NCBI GenBank assembly: GCA_003819975.1
Contig: RPPU01000363.1
Span: forward strand, 1-5,130
Length of the DNA stretch: 5,130 bases
Source: Desulfobacteraceae bacterium
GTDB lineage: Bacteria; Desulfobacterota; DSM-4660; Desulfatiglandales; HGW-15
Reading direction: 5' to 3'
In this document: one piece after another, positions 1 through 5,130 of the stretch
Position numbering within the stretch: position 1 is the stretch's first letter
Layout of the letters: every line of letters begins with the position of its first letter
The notes under the pieces: generated by a model
What the model saw: the letters and a program-made list of their open reading frames with translations, nothing else
Databases searched by the model: none
What the model was told of the DNA's origin: nothing
Program-made: the position numbers and the translations under genes

Positions 1-1
1 C

Positions 2-1276
2 AACGCGATGTCGGATGCCCTGGTCGAAAACAACATCGTCTTCGACGCGGGCTATGGAATCATGCTGCAGACTTACAATGACGAGTCTTTTTCAGGCCCG
101 AATCATGTCGAAAATCTGACCGTGCGCAACAATACCGTATTCCGCTGCCGTTCGCGCTGTATCAATATATCGGGCTGGGGAAGCACGGGCGACAAGGTCT
201 CCTTTACCGGAAACATCGCTTACCAGGACCAGGACGACCGTTCGGCGATCAACGGCTCGACCGGGAGCGCTCAGGTCGGTGACAACGTCTATTACGGCAC
301 CAGCACCATCGGTTCGGGCGCGATCGCGGGTAACGGTTTGGCCGATTTTCTGGCGGTGACCCCGACCGCCGTCGTCCCCAATCTTGATTTTTATCCCTCG
401 GCGGCATCCCCTTTCCGGGACCGCATATCCGGCGGCAGCCCCATCGATTTCAACGGTACCGCCCGCCCCTGGAATATCCGCTGCGACGCCGGCGCTTATG
501 AATGGAGCAATCCGCAAAACACGGGGTGGCGCATTCAGGAGGGATTTAAAAACATGCAAGCACTTCCCGGTCTGCGCCTGACCTATCCCAACGGCCATGA
601 ACGTTTTCTGCGCGGGTCCGCCATTGATATCGCCTGGGTGGCCCATAACGTAATCGGCGACGTGACCCTGGATTTACACCGGGGCGACACGCGCATCGGT
701 CCGCTCGGCGCGGCCCAGGCTTCAGCCGGTTCCCTGACCTGGGACATTCCGGCCGATATGGAGCCGGGAACCGATTACCGCGTGCGGGTTTTCAATGCCG
801 ACTATGAGGATTATTCCGACAGCTTTTTCACGATAACTTCCCAAAATACGGCGCCGAGCATAACGGAGCAACCCCAATCCCGGACCATTGCGAGCGGCCA
901 GAGCGCGGTGTTGACGGTTGCGGCCGGCGGCGCCCCCCCCCTGCATTACCGGTGGTATCGCGGGCAAAGCGGCGATACCGCAAACCCGGTGGGCGCCGAT
1001 AATGCTTCCTTCAGCACCCCGGCTTTGACGCAAACGACTTCTTATTGGGTGCGGGTCTCCAATGTCGCGGATCAGGCCGACAGCAACACGGCCGCGATTA
1101 CGGTCCAGGGCGGCGGCGGGGGCGGCGGGGGTTCCGGAGAAAGCGGCGGCGGAGGGGGCGGCGGAGGCTGTTTCATCTCCGCGGCCGGCGGCTGGAATCT
1201 CTGGTTCATGGTTTTGGGTCTGCTCCCGGTTTTCCTGATCCGGAGGGGACGCAAATTAGATAAAAATTCGAAATAA
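2..1276 (+). CDS. Beta-helix / KNH-like / Ig-like surface protein with C-terminal anchor signal (5' partial)
   Basis: This is the C-terminal part of a large exported protein. The reading frame is open to the window edge, with in-frame codons for Asn-Ala before the first Met at 8, so that Met is internal and the true start is upstream. Numbering from that Met: residues 1-135 show Asn-rich parallel beta-helix rungs (NNIVFDAGYGI, NNTVFRC, GNIAYQ). Residues 147-165 carry the D-x-x-G-x-x-RP...D-x-GAYE motif that often closes bacterial beta-helix proteins. Residues 191-276 resemble a KNH/Kre9-type beta-sandwich (YPNGHE...IDIAWVAHNVIGDVTLDL...WDIP...DYRVRVFN). Residues 282-366 are a bacterial Ig-like domain (QPQS...GQSAVLTV...YRWYRGQSGDT...SYWVRVSN). 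Two runs of eight Gly flank SGES, followed by Cys388, a hydrophobic helix at 396-411 and RRGRK. This suggests protease-processed surface anchoring. The rungs fit a polysaccharide-binding or lyase role, but no catalytic site is visible. No link to the right-hand operon is apparent. Confidence 0.85.
   Translation, partial: NAMSDALVENNIVFDAGYGIMLQTYNDESFSGPNHVENLTVRNNTVFRCRSRCINISGWGSTGDKVSFTGNIAYQDQDDRSAINGSTGSAQVGDNVYYGTSTIGSGAIAGNGLADFLAVTPTAVVPNLDFYPSAASPFRDRISGGSPIDFNGTARPWNIRCDAGAYEWSNPQNTGWRIQEGFKNMQALPGLRLTYPNGHERFLRGSAIDIAWVAHNVIGDVTLDLHRGDTRIGPLGAAQASAGSLTWDIPADMEPGTDYRVRVFNADYEDYSDSFFTITSQNTAPSITEQPQSRTIASGQSAVLTVAAGGAPPLHYRWYRGQSGDTANPVGADNASFSTPALTQTTSYWVRVSNVADQADSNTAAITVQGGGGGGGGSGESGGGGGGGGCFISAAGGWNLWFMVLGLLPVFLIRRGRKLDKNSK
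1109..1168 (+). repeat. GGN-rich tract encoding a poly-Gly linker
   Basis: Two runs of eight glycine codons (GGC, GGG, GGA and GGT mixed) are separated by Ser-Gly-Glu-Ser, giving a purine-G-rich low-complexity tract. In the protein it is a flexible spacer between the Ig-like domain and the Cys plus transmembrane anchor. Because the codons are mixed, this is not a pure microsatellite, but G-rich triplet tracts like this can change length and be mis-assembled. Confidence 0.8.
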
Positions 1277-1288
1277 TACCCGGCTCCC

Positions 1289-1310
1289 AAGGGGCGCATT
1301 CAGCGCCTTT
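1289..1310 (+). terminator. Weak hairpin just after the surface-protein stop
   Basis: GGCGC (1293-1297) and GCGCC (1303-1307) pair around the loop ATTCA. The stem extends outwards only through G.U and A-U pairs, and just three T follow before a C-rich stretch. It lies 12 bases after the stop codon. It may add to termination or protect the 3' end, but it is much weaker than the hairpin at 1320-1366. Confidence 0.3.
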
Positions 1311-1319
1311 CCTCCAGGG

Positions 1320-1366
1320 TCCCTTCTCCGGAAGCGAACTGTCGCTGCCGGGGAAGGGATTATTTT
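1320..1366 (+). terminator. Strong rho-independent terminator of the surface-protein gene
   Basis: CCCTTCTCCGG (1321-1331) pairs with CCGGGGAAGGG (1348-1358) over 11 pairs, one of them G.U. After a single A/G mismatch, AGCGA (1333-1337) pairs with TCGCT (1342-1346) around the tetraloop ACTG. The T-rich run ATTATTTT follows at 1359-1366. Read on the - strand there is no T-run after the stem, so it works for + strand transcription. It lies about 44 bases after the stop codon at 1276. Confidence 0.72.
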
Positions 1367-1651
1367 CGTTGAAGAATACATAATTTCCCTTTTCCTCCGT
1401 CCCTTTTCATTCGTTGATCGACCGGGTTGTGCCCATGATCCGCAATTACGGCGCCATAGAGGGTCGGGCCGCGGCTTATGTTTGCCGGGAGCAAACTTGC
1501 CAAAAACCGACCACAGATGCCGCTGAAATGCTCTCACTGTTGCAGGCCTAAACAATAAAATTTTTTCGATCCTATCTCTTTTCAGGATCAAAAAAACATT
1601 TAGTATCTTAAAAGTTAAATTGCGCTCAAAATGGCAATAATTTTTATCCAC
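1367..1651. other. Intergenic stretch with no recognisable gene
   Basis: I see no convincing coding region, RNA gene or promoter here. The one long - strand frame crossing it gives a basic, low-complexity translation with no family resemblance and runs antisense into the surface-protein gene, so I treat it as chance. Minor structures are a 6-bp hairpin GTTTGC/GCAAAC (1480-1485 with 1491-1496, loop CGGGA) and an inverted repeat at 1561-1596. The stretch becomes AT-rich from about 1545 onwards. Confidence 0.6.
1561..1596. repeat. Short inverted repeat with T-run and A-run arms
   Basis: GATCCT (1568-1573) pairs with AGGATC (1584-1589) around a 10-base loop. The stem is extended by TTTTTT (1561-1566) against the A-run from 1590, with C1567 bulged. 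A transcript in either direction could form this hairpin, but neither strand has a T-run after the GC part of the stem, so it is not a standard intrinsic terminator. Function unknown. Confidence 0.45.
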
Positions 1652-1688
1652 CTTCAGCGAAGTGGGGTTCGTTTTTTCAGACGGTAAC
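1652..1688 (+). repeat. Left arm of the 37-bp inverted repeat
   Basis: This arm is the reverse complement of 1821-1857 apart from T1685. Its outer end, CTTCAGCGAAG, can form a small hairpin by itself. AGCGAA/TTCGTT with loop GTGGGG runs straight into the T-run 1672-1677, so the arm has a weak terminator-like layout pointing into the element. Confidence 0.9.
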
Positions 1689-1820
1689 TTCCTGAACACG
1701 AAACGTTATCGTAAGATCGGCAAGCGCGACACTTATGCTTTGCCGACACCCGAATGATATGAACTGTAACCGAATAAATTTTATCATTGCGGCGCTTGCG
1801 TTAACGCCCGAATGCCATTA

Positions 1821-1857
1821 GTTGCCGTCTGAAAAAACGAACCCCACTTCGCTGAAG
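1821..1857 (-). repeat. Right arm of the 37-bp inverted repeat
   Basis: This arm is the reverse complement of 1652-1688 with one mismatch (G1824). Its outer edge is 18 bases beyond the stop of the last operon gene. The 10-mer GCCGTCTGAA at 1824-1833 equals the core of the Neisseria DNA uptake sequence, probably by chance. Confidence 0.9.
1832..1853 (-). terminator. Possible weak terminator of the - strand operon
   Basis: On the - strand, AGCGAA and TTCGTT flank the loop GTGGGG, with TTTTTT overlapping and following the stem. A CCGG/CCGG mini-hairpin (1863-1875 region) precedes it. It lies 22-44 bases past the operon's last stop codon, a sensible place, but the stem is only six pairs with one G.U. 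The same structure occurs in the left arm facing the other way, so the element may supply an inward terminator at each end. Confidence 0.35.
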
Positions 1858-1875
1858 TCTTCCGGTTTATCCGGG

Positions 1876-2595
1876 TTAGACTCTTAATCCAGCGTCGCTG
1901 ATTGATTCTCGATTTATTTTAACCGGAGATGGCTTTATTCCATCCAGGTTGTGATTCGGGAACGGGATCGGCAATCCTTTGTCGTCGTAGGTTTGAGAAT
2001 CGAAAGATATTTTCGATTTTAACAACTCCAATCCTTGGGCGCGAGCATTCAGAACGGTTGTCAGGGAGATGCTTTGCATTTCCGGCCTGATCAAAATGCT
2101 TTTCAGCAATGCTTCTTTATAGAGTAAATATTCCGTTTGCGCGGTGATGGCGGGAGCGACGACGGCAGAAAACAGAAATTCTTCAATGGGTTTGTTTTTG
2201 CCGTTCCGGTTCCCGGCACTCAGATCCACGCGGTATCCGGCAAAGGATAAAAAACAGTGCGGCATGGGGAGATAGGGTAAAGCATAATTTTTCAATATCC
2301 GATTTGTGCCGCTCACGATCTCTTCGGTCATTGCATAAATACCGAATGTTTTGTTGATCAATAATTTCTGCTCGTGGGCTAAGGTCGCGATAACGGCATG
2401 TTTGGTGGCGCAGGTGCCCATGTTATCCTTGAAAAGGATCAGTAGGTCGTCGCAGTCGGAATTATACCCATAGGGCAGCTCGGACACATAGCGACAAGCC
2501 TCCTGAAAGCTCTTCACTCCCAATTTTAAAAATCGATTGGAAACGACACCCCTCGTGGAGAGCGGTGGATCCGGAAAAATCGTAAGGTGGTTCAT
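1876..2595 (-). CDS. Uncharacterised protein with transglutaminase-like Cys/His/Asp pattern
   Basis: This is a soluble 239-residue protein with no signal peptide or membrane helix. I do not recognise a named family. Residues 41-66 (PYGYNSDCDD...MGTCATKH) place Cys62 at the start of a helix (KHAVIATLAHE). His113 (MPHCFLSF) and Asp124 (YRVDLS) follow on predicted adjacent strands. The order Cys, about 50 residues, His, 11 residues, Asp is that of the transglutaminase-like / papain-like superfamily core, so a cysteine hydrolase or acyltransferase is possible. This is inference from pattern. A GNRNGKN stretch (128-134) and a Tyr-rich helix follow, and the tail from about 200 looks extended. The start at 2595 is supported by AGGAG eight bases upstream. 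The gene begins 11 bases after the PhnA-like gene ends and is last in the operon. Its base composition is visibly more AT-rich than its neighbours, suggesting a separate origin. Confidence 0.85.
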   Translation of the reverse strand: MNHLTIFPDPPLSTRGVVSNRFLKLGVKSFQEACRYVSELPYGYNSDCDDLLILFKDNMGTCATKHAVIATLAHEQKLLINKTFGIYAMTEEIVSGTNRILKNYALPYLPMPHCFLSFAGYRVDLSAGNRNGKNKPIEEFLFSAVVAPAITAQTEYLLYKEALLKSILIRPEMQSISLTTVLNARAQGLELLKSKISFDSQTYDDKGLPIPFPNHNLDGIKPSPVKINRESISDAGLRV

Positions 2596-2603
2596 GGGAA
2601 ATT

Positions 2604-2608
2604 CTCCT
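2604..2608 (-). promoter_or_regulatory. Ribosome binding site of the Cys/His/Asp protein
   Basis: AGGAG on the - strand lies eight bases before the ATG at 2595 and overlaps the TAG stop of the preceding gene. This arrangement suits translation of a shared transcript. Confidence 0.75.
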
Positions 2609-3767
2609 ATGCGTGCAAATTTTTCGCAGCGCCGGCTTGACCGGTCGTTGGAAAAAGAAAAGAGGTCAGATTGAAATTGTTTTGAAAATAGTCGGGTTTA
2701 GGCAGGGGATCGCGATAATTCCAGATAATCAGCGGCAATTCCATTTCATAAAGCGATCCATGCGCCCGATAATGAGACGGCAATGATTCGAAGGGGCGGT
2801 CCATTTCGCCGAACATGGTTGTGCAGTCGCCTAGAACAACCAAGTCGCCGATCCGGGCTTGATCGATATGAAACCGGCGCGCCGCTTCGGAAGCATCGAG
2901 CACCTGCTCGACGCCGGACAGTTTCCGAAGGATCGCTTTTACAGGTTCCCGGTCTTTTTCGTTTTTGAGCCATATCCAGGAGCAGCCGGTGAAATTACGA
3001 TGATGTTTGATGTAATAATCCCGTTCCGGACTCAGCACAAAACGGACCTCCAGGCCCGATTCCCGACAGACTTTTTCCAGATCCCAGCAAGCGCTCTTGA
3101 AATTCATGCCGTGGTCGGCGGTGAAAAACAAAGCCGCATCCGGGTCAATGCGGGCGGCGTTTTCGAGCAAACGGTCGAGATTCAGCAGATGTTCTAAAGA
3201 CTCGGGATCTTTTTCGCTCCAGGCATGCATGGGAAAATCGGTCGTGTGCACGTAGAGAATGTCGAGATCCGGGCGGGTCGCCAATAGGTCCAGGGCGGCT
3301 TGCCAAAGCCAGTAATTGATATCGGCGCTGTAGATGTCGGGCGCTTTACCGTAGCGGGCCTCTTCCTGGGGCGCGGCGGTTTCGGCCGCGATACGGATTT
3401 CCGTGCCTTTGGTGAATAATTCGGCGGTTTTTCTTTTACTGGTCAGCAGGGCCGATTTCAAGCCCAAGGCGGCGGCTCTTTCAAAAAGGGTCGGTACGCG
3501 GATCAATTCGGCGGCGTTCATATACTCGGCTGCGCCGGTGGCGGGGTTGAAGTAGGAGTTGGCGGTAATTCCATGTTGGTCGGGCCAGGTACCGCAACAG
3601 ATCGAGACGTTGTTTACATTGGTTACGCTCGGAAAAACGCCGCTGACGGTTTTATAAAAGCCTTGCAGGGCGATTTTTTTCAGGAAAGGCATGGAGCTCG
3701 ACTCAAAGGCGGGAACGCCCAAACCGTCGAGCAGGCCGATCACGATTCTTTGTCGTTTTTTCTTCAT
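2607..3767 (-). CDS. Phosphonoacetate hydrolase-like protein, second paralogue
   Basis: This is a member of the alkaline phosphatase superfamily, closest in pattern to phosphonoacetate hydrolase (PhnA: phosphonoacetate + water to acetate + phosphate). Start 3767 gives 386 residues. It has GAGGAG just upstream and places the first metal Asp at residue 14, as in the paralogue. The in-frame ATG at 3779 has no ribosome site and overlaps the upstream stop. From the 3767 start, the mapped residues are: Asp14 (LLDGLG), nucleophile Thr49 (SVTNVNN), Asn70, the substrate-type Lys111/Lys113 (TSKRK), Asp177 and His181 (HTTDFPMH), Asp218-His219 (TADHGMN), and His336 (RAHGS). So the two-zinc site looks complete. 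No signal peptide is seen, so it is probably cytoplasmic. The C-terminus is 13 residues longer than the paralogue's. Family membership is secure; the exact substrate is not, and a phosphodiesterase or another phosphonate hydrolase is possible. Confidence 0.88.
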   Translation of the reverse strand: MKKKRQRIVIGLLDGLGVPAFESSSMPFLKKIALQGFYKTVSGVFPSVTNVNNVSICCGTWPDQHGITANSYFNPATGAAEYMNAAELIRVPTLFERAAALGLKSALLTSKRKTAELFTKGTEIRIAAETAAPQEEARYGKAPDIYSADINYWLWQAALDLLATRPDLDILYVHTTDFPMHAWSEKDPESLEHLLNLDRLLENAARIDPDAALFFTADHGMNFKSACWDLEKVCRESGLEVRFVLSPERDYYIKHHRNFTGCSWIWLKNEKDREPVKAILRKLSGVEQVLDASEAARRFHIDQARIGDLVVLGDCTTMFGEMDRPFESLPSHYRAHGSLYEMELPLIIWNYRDPLPKPDYFQNNFNLTSFLFPTTGQAGAAKNLHA

Positions 3768-3770
3768 AAA

Positions 3771-3777
3771 TCTCCTC
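3771..3777 (-). promoter_or_regulatory. Ribosome binding site deciding the start of the second PhnA-like gene
   Basis: GAGGAGA on the - strand lies in the 11-base gap after the TAA of the first PhnA-like gene, three bases before the ATG at 3767. The other ATG at 3779 sits upstream of this site and has only ATTACTTTTTCTA before it, so 3767 is the better start. Confidence 0.75.
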
Positions 3778-3778
3778 A

Positions 3779-4900
3779 TTAGAAAAAGTAATAATGGGTC
3801 AGATCGAAATTGAATTTCATGGTGCGTTCGTCGGGATATCCGCCCGGGTCGTTATAGACGATCAAAGGAATATCCTGTTCATGAATGGAGCCGTGGTTGC
3901 GATAACCGGGGTTCAGTTCAACGCTTTCCCGGTCGAGTTGACCGAATACGGTTTCGCGGTCCGCGGTTACCACGATATCGCCGATGCGCGACGGATTCAA
4001 GTCGTATTTTGCGGCAGCCTGCCCGGCGGATAGAACTTCTTCCACTCCCGTAACGGATAGAAGCGTTTCCATGACTCTGCCCCGATCTTCCGTTTTAAAA
4101 AGATAAACATAGGCGACACCGCCGTGCCCGCCGTGATGTTCCAGCAATCGATCGGCCACGGGAGACAAAACAAATTGAACGGGGGTTTCTTTACGGGCAC
4201 AGACGGCCCGTAAATCCAAACATCTTTTTTTGGGGTTCATCCCGTGATCGGCGGTCACAATAAACAACGCGTCCGGAGCTGCGGCAAAAGCGTCCGCAAG
4301 CAAACGATCGATACCGGCCAAATGACGTTGCGATTCGGATTCCTCGGGCGCCCAGCGATGCATGGCATAATCGGTCGTGTGGATATACATCACATCCAAG
4401 TCTTTGCGGGATTTCAAAAGTTTAATGCCGGACTGCAATAACCAGAAATTGACCTCAATCGAGTAGATATCGGGCGGACGACCGCAAAGGGCGATGGTCT
4501 CCGCATCCGGATCCTGGGCCGCCAAACCCAGGTCGAGATCATCCTTTAAAATGCGCAGGGTTTTGGTTTTACCGGTGAGCAGCGCGGATTTCAGGCCGGC
4601 TTTGCGGCTTTGCTCGAACAGGGTCGGGCTTTTTAAAAAAGAACGGTCTTCCAGGAAAAACTCTTGTCCCGAAGCCTTATCATAATAGCAATTCGTCGTC
4701 ACGCCGTGCACGGCCGGAAAAGAACCGCAAATAATGGAAAGATTATTGGCATTGGTCAAGGTTGGAAAAACCGCTTTGCCTTTTTTGAAAAAACCCTTTG
4801 AAGCCATGGTTTTTAAAAAGGGCATATCCGATTTTTCATAATAGTCCAAACCAAATCCGTCGATCATGACGATGACGCAACGTTTTCGATTGAATCTCAT
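3779..4900 (-). CDS. Phosphonoacetate hydrolase-like protein, first paralogue
   Basis: This 373-residue alkaline phosphatase superfamily enzyme most resembles phosphonoacetate hydrolase (PhnA, EC 3.11.1.2), a two-zinc C-P bond hydrolase releasing acetate and phosphate. Landmarks shared with that family from memory are FPTLTNANNLSIICG with the Thr49 nucleophile, PAVHGVTTN with Asn70, TGKTK with Lys111 and Lys113 (the phosphonoacetate-binding lysine pair), PPDIYSIE, HTTDYAMHRWAP with Asp177 and His181, TADHGMN with Asp218 and His219, RIGDIVV, and RNHGSIHEQ with His336. Asp14 (VMIDGFG) is the first metal ligand. No signal peptide is present. The start at 4900 has AGGAGGG five bases upstream, inside the end of the ATPase gene, with a single base between the two genes. 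It aligns without gaps to the next gene for about 350 residues at roughly 43% identity (hand count), so this is an old duplication. Substrate is inferred from family and context. Confidence 0.9.
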   Translation of the reverse strand: MRFNRKRCVIVMIDGFGLDYYEKSDMPFLKTMASKGFFKKGKAVFPTLTNANNLSIICGSFPAVHGVTTNCYYDKASGQEFFLEDRSFLKSPTLFEQSRKAGLKSALLTGKTKTLRILKDDLDLGLAAQDPDAETIALCGRPPDIYSIEVNFWLLQSGIKLLKSRKDLDVMYIHTTDYAMHRWAPEESESQRHLAGIDRLLADAFAAAPDALFIVTADHGMNPKKRCLDLRAVCARKETPVQFVLSPVADRLLEHHGGHGGVAYVYLFKTEDRGRVMETLLSVTGVEEVLSAGQAAAKYDLNPSRIGDIVVTADRETVFGQLDRESVELNPGYRNHGSIHEQDIPLIVYNDPGGYPDERTMKFNFDLTHYYFF

Positions 4901-4901
4901 G

Positions 4902-5130
4902 CTAACCCTCCTGCCCGCTTAAAATGGCTTTGACGGCCGGATGGCGCGGCCGGTCGAGCACCTCCGCGGCCGAACCGCTTTCGGCCAAAGCGCCGTTGAT
5001 CATGAACAAGCAATGGTCGGCGATGCGGCGGGCCTGGCCGATATTATGGGTCACGATGATCACGCTCAGCTCGGTTTTCAGTTTTTGAATCAAGCTTTCG
5101 ATTTTGGCCGTGGCGGCCGGATCCAGGGCC
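4902..5130 (-). CDS. ABC transporter ATP-binding protein, PstB-like, C-terminal fragment
   Basis: The last 75 or so residues of an ABC ATPase are present; the start is beyond the right edge. The frame is open to the window end, and the TTG at 5093 is internal, not a start. The fragment opens with ALDP (D-loop following Walker B), then AATAKIESLI, a strand VIIVTHN containing the switch (H-loop) His, then IGQARRIADHCLFMINGALAESG and a short C-terminal helix ending SGQEG. The TAKIE...LI and IVTHN-xx-QA-RI-AD wording is that of the phosphate-type (PstB) and related phosphonate importers. Walker A, the Q-loop and the signature motif are outside the window. As first gene visible in the operon, one base before a PhnA-like hydrolase, it probably powers uptake of the hydrolases' phosphorus substrate across the inner membrane. 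Confidence 0.88.
   Translation of the reverse strand, partial: ALDPAATAKIESLIQKLKTELSVIIVTHNIGQARRIADHCLFMINGALAESGSAAEVLDRPRHPAVKAILSGQEG
4906..4912 (-). promoter_or_regulatory. Ribosome binding site of the first PhnA-like gene
   Basis: AGGAGGG on the - strand, five bases before the ATG at 4900, lies within the last codons of the ATPase gene. This points to coupled translation of the two genes. Confidence 0.8.

Larger units (their letters stand above)
1652..1857. mobile_element. Putative MITE-like element: 206 bp with 37-bp terminal inverted repeats
   Basis: The arms are 1652-1688 and 1821-1857. Each reads inwards as CTTCAGCGAAGTGGGGTTCG, then TTTTTTCAGACGG, then TAAC (left) or CAAC (right), so they match at 36 of 37 positions. 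The 132-base interior has no open reading frame of note. It holds an imperfect hairpin (TCGGCAAGC at 1717 with GCTTTGCCGA at 1737), an AATGATA/TATCATT pair (1753 and 1782) and the perfect palindrome GCGTTAACGC (1798-1807). Long matching arms, small size and no transposase fit a non-autonomous MITE mobilised from elsewhere. No clear target duplication abuts the arms. Alternatives are a large structured regulatory repeat or a palindromic terminator region. That the inverted repeat exists is certain; mobility is inferred. Confidence 0.55.

Noticed and set aside
92..646. 184-residue - strand frame opposite the beta-helix region
   Set aside because: It is a shadow of a clearly coding + strand frame with recognisable domains, and its translation has no recognisable pattern.
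1664..1674. GGGGTTCG resembling a tRNA T-arm
   Set aside because: No acceptor, D or anticodon stem can be built around it.
1256..1699. 147-residue open frame on the - strand in the intergenic region
   Set aside because: It overlaps the end of the surface-protein gene in antisense, runs through the terminator hairpin and the left repeat arm, has a basic low-complexity translation, and shows no family motif.
1652..1857. Integron attC site or Correia repeat
   Set aside because: The arms lack the attC core boxes in the right positions and do not match Correia ends as I remember them, and no integrase or cassette gene is present.
1652..1857. CRISPR array
   Set aside because: There are only two copies, in inverted orientation, with no repeated spacers.
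2859..3197. 112-residue + strand frame opposite the second PhnA-like gene
   Set aside because: It is antisense to a frame containing conserved catalytic motifs and has no motif of its own.
5037..5093. TTG at 5093 as the start of a small 63-residue protein
   Set aside because: The frame continues upstream with ALDP and further ABC ATPase sequence to the window edge, so this is an internal Leu codon.

Overview
The window holds two unrelated, convergent transcription units separated by about 600 bases of non-coding DNA. The left unit (+ strand) is the 3' end of a large secreted or surface protein. The right unit (- strand) is the distal part of a tightly packed operon that looks like organophosphonate or organophosphate uptake and hydrolysis. 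The host is probably a Gram-negative bacterium. The surface protein ends in a Gly-rich stretch, then Cys, a hydrophobic helix and basic residues, an anchor layout common in Proteobacteria and Desulfobacterota/Myxococcota-type lineages. The genes use Shine-Dalgarno starts. I cannot name the taxon from this sequence.

Region 2-1276: C-terminal part of a multidomain protein, in the order parallel beta-helix, KNH/Kre9-like beta-sandwich, bacterial Ig-like domain, poly-Gly linker, C-terminal sorting/anchor signal. Its start lies before the window. A strong hairpin plus T-run at 1320-1366 probably terminates it.

Region 1277-1875: no convincing gene. The main structure is a 206-bp element (1652-1857) bounded by 37-bp inverted repeats matching at 36 of 37 positions. 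Its interior contains further hairpins and a palindrome. It looks like a MITE-type non-autonomous mobile element or a large structured intergenic repeat, and it sits just beyond the 3' end of the right-hand operon.

Region 5130-1876 (reading leftwards): the end of a PstB-like ABC transporter ATPase, two tandem paralogues of the phosphonoacetate hydrolase (PhnA) branch of the alkaline phosphatase superfamily, and an uncharacterised 239-residue protein with a transglutaminase-like Cys/His/Asp pattern. The gaps between genes are 1, 11 and 11 bases and each downstream gene has its own Shine-Dalgarno sequence, so co-transcription is very likely. The operon promoter is outside the window. The two hydrolases align without gaps for about 350 residues at roughly 43% identity (hand count), and every metal-site and substrate-site residue I can map is present in both. 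The likely theme is import of a phosphorus compound followed by C-P (or phosphoester) cleavage. The role of the last gene is unknown, and it is the most novel part of the operon.
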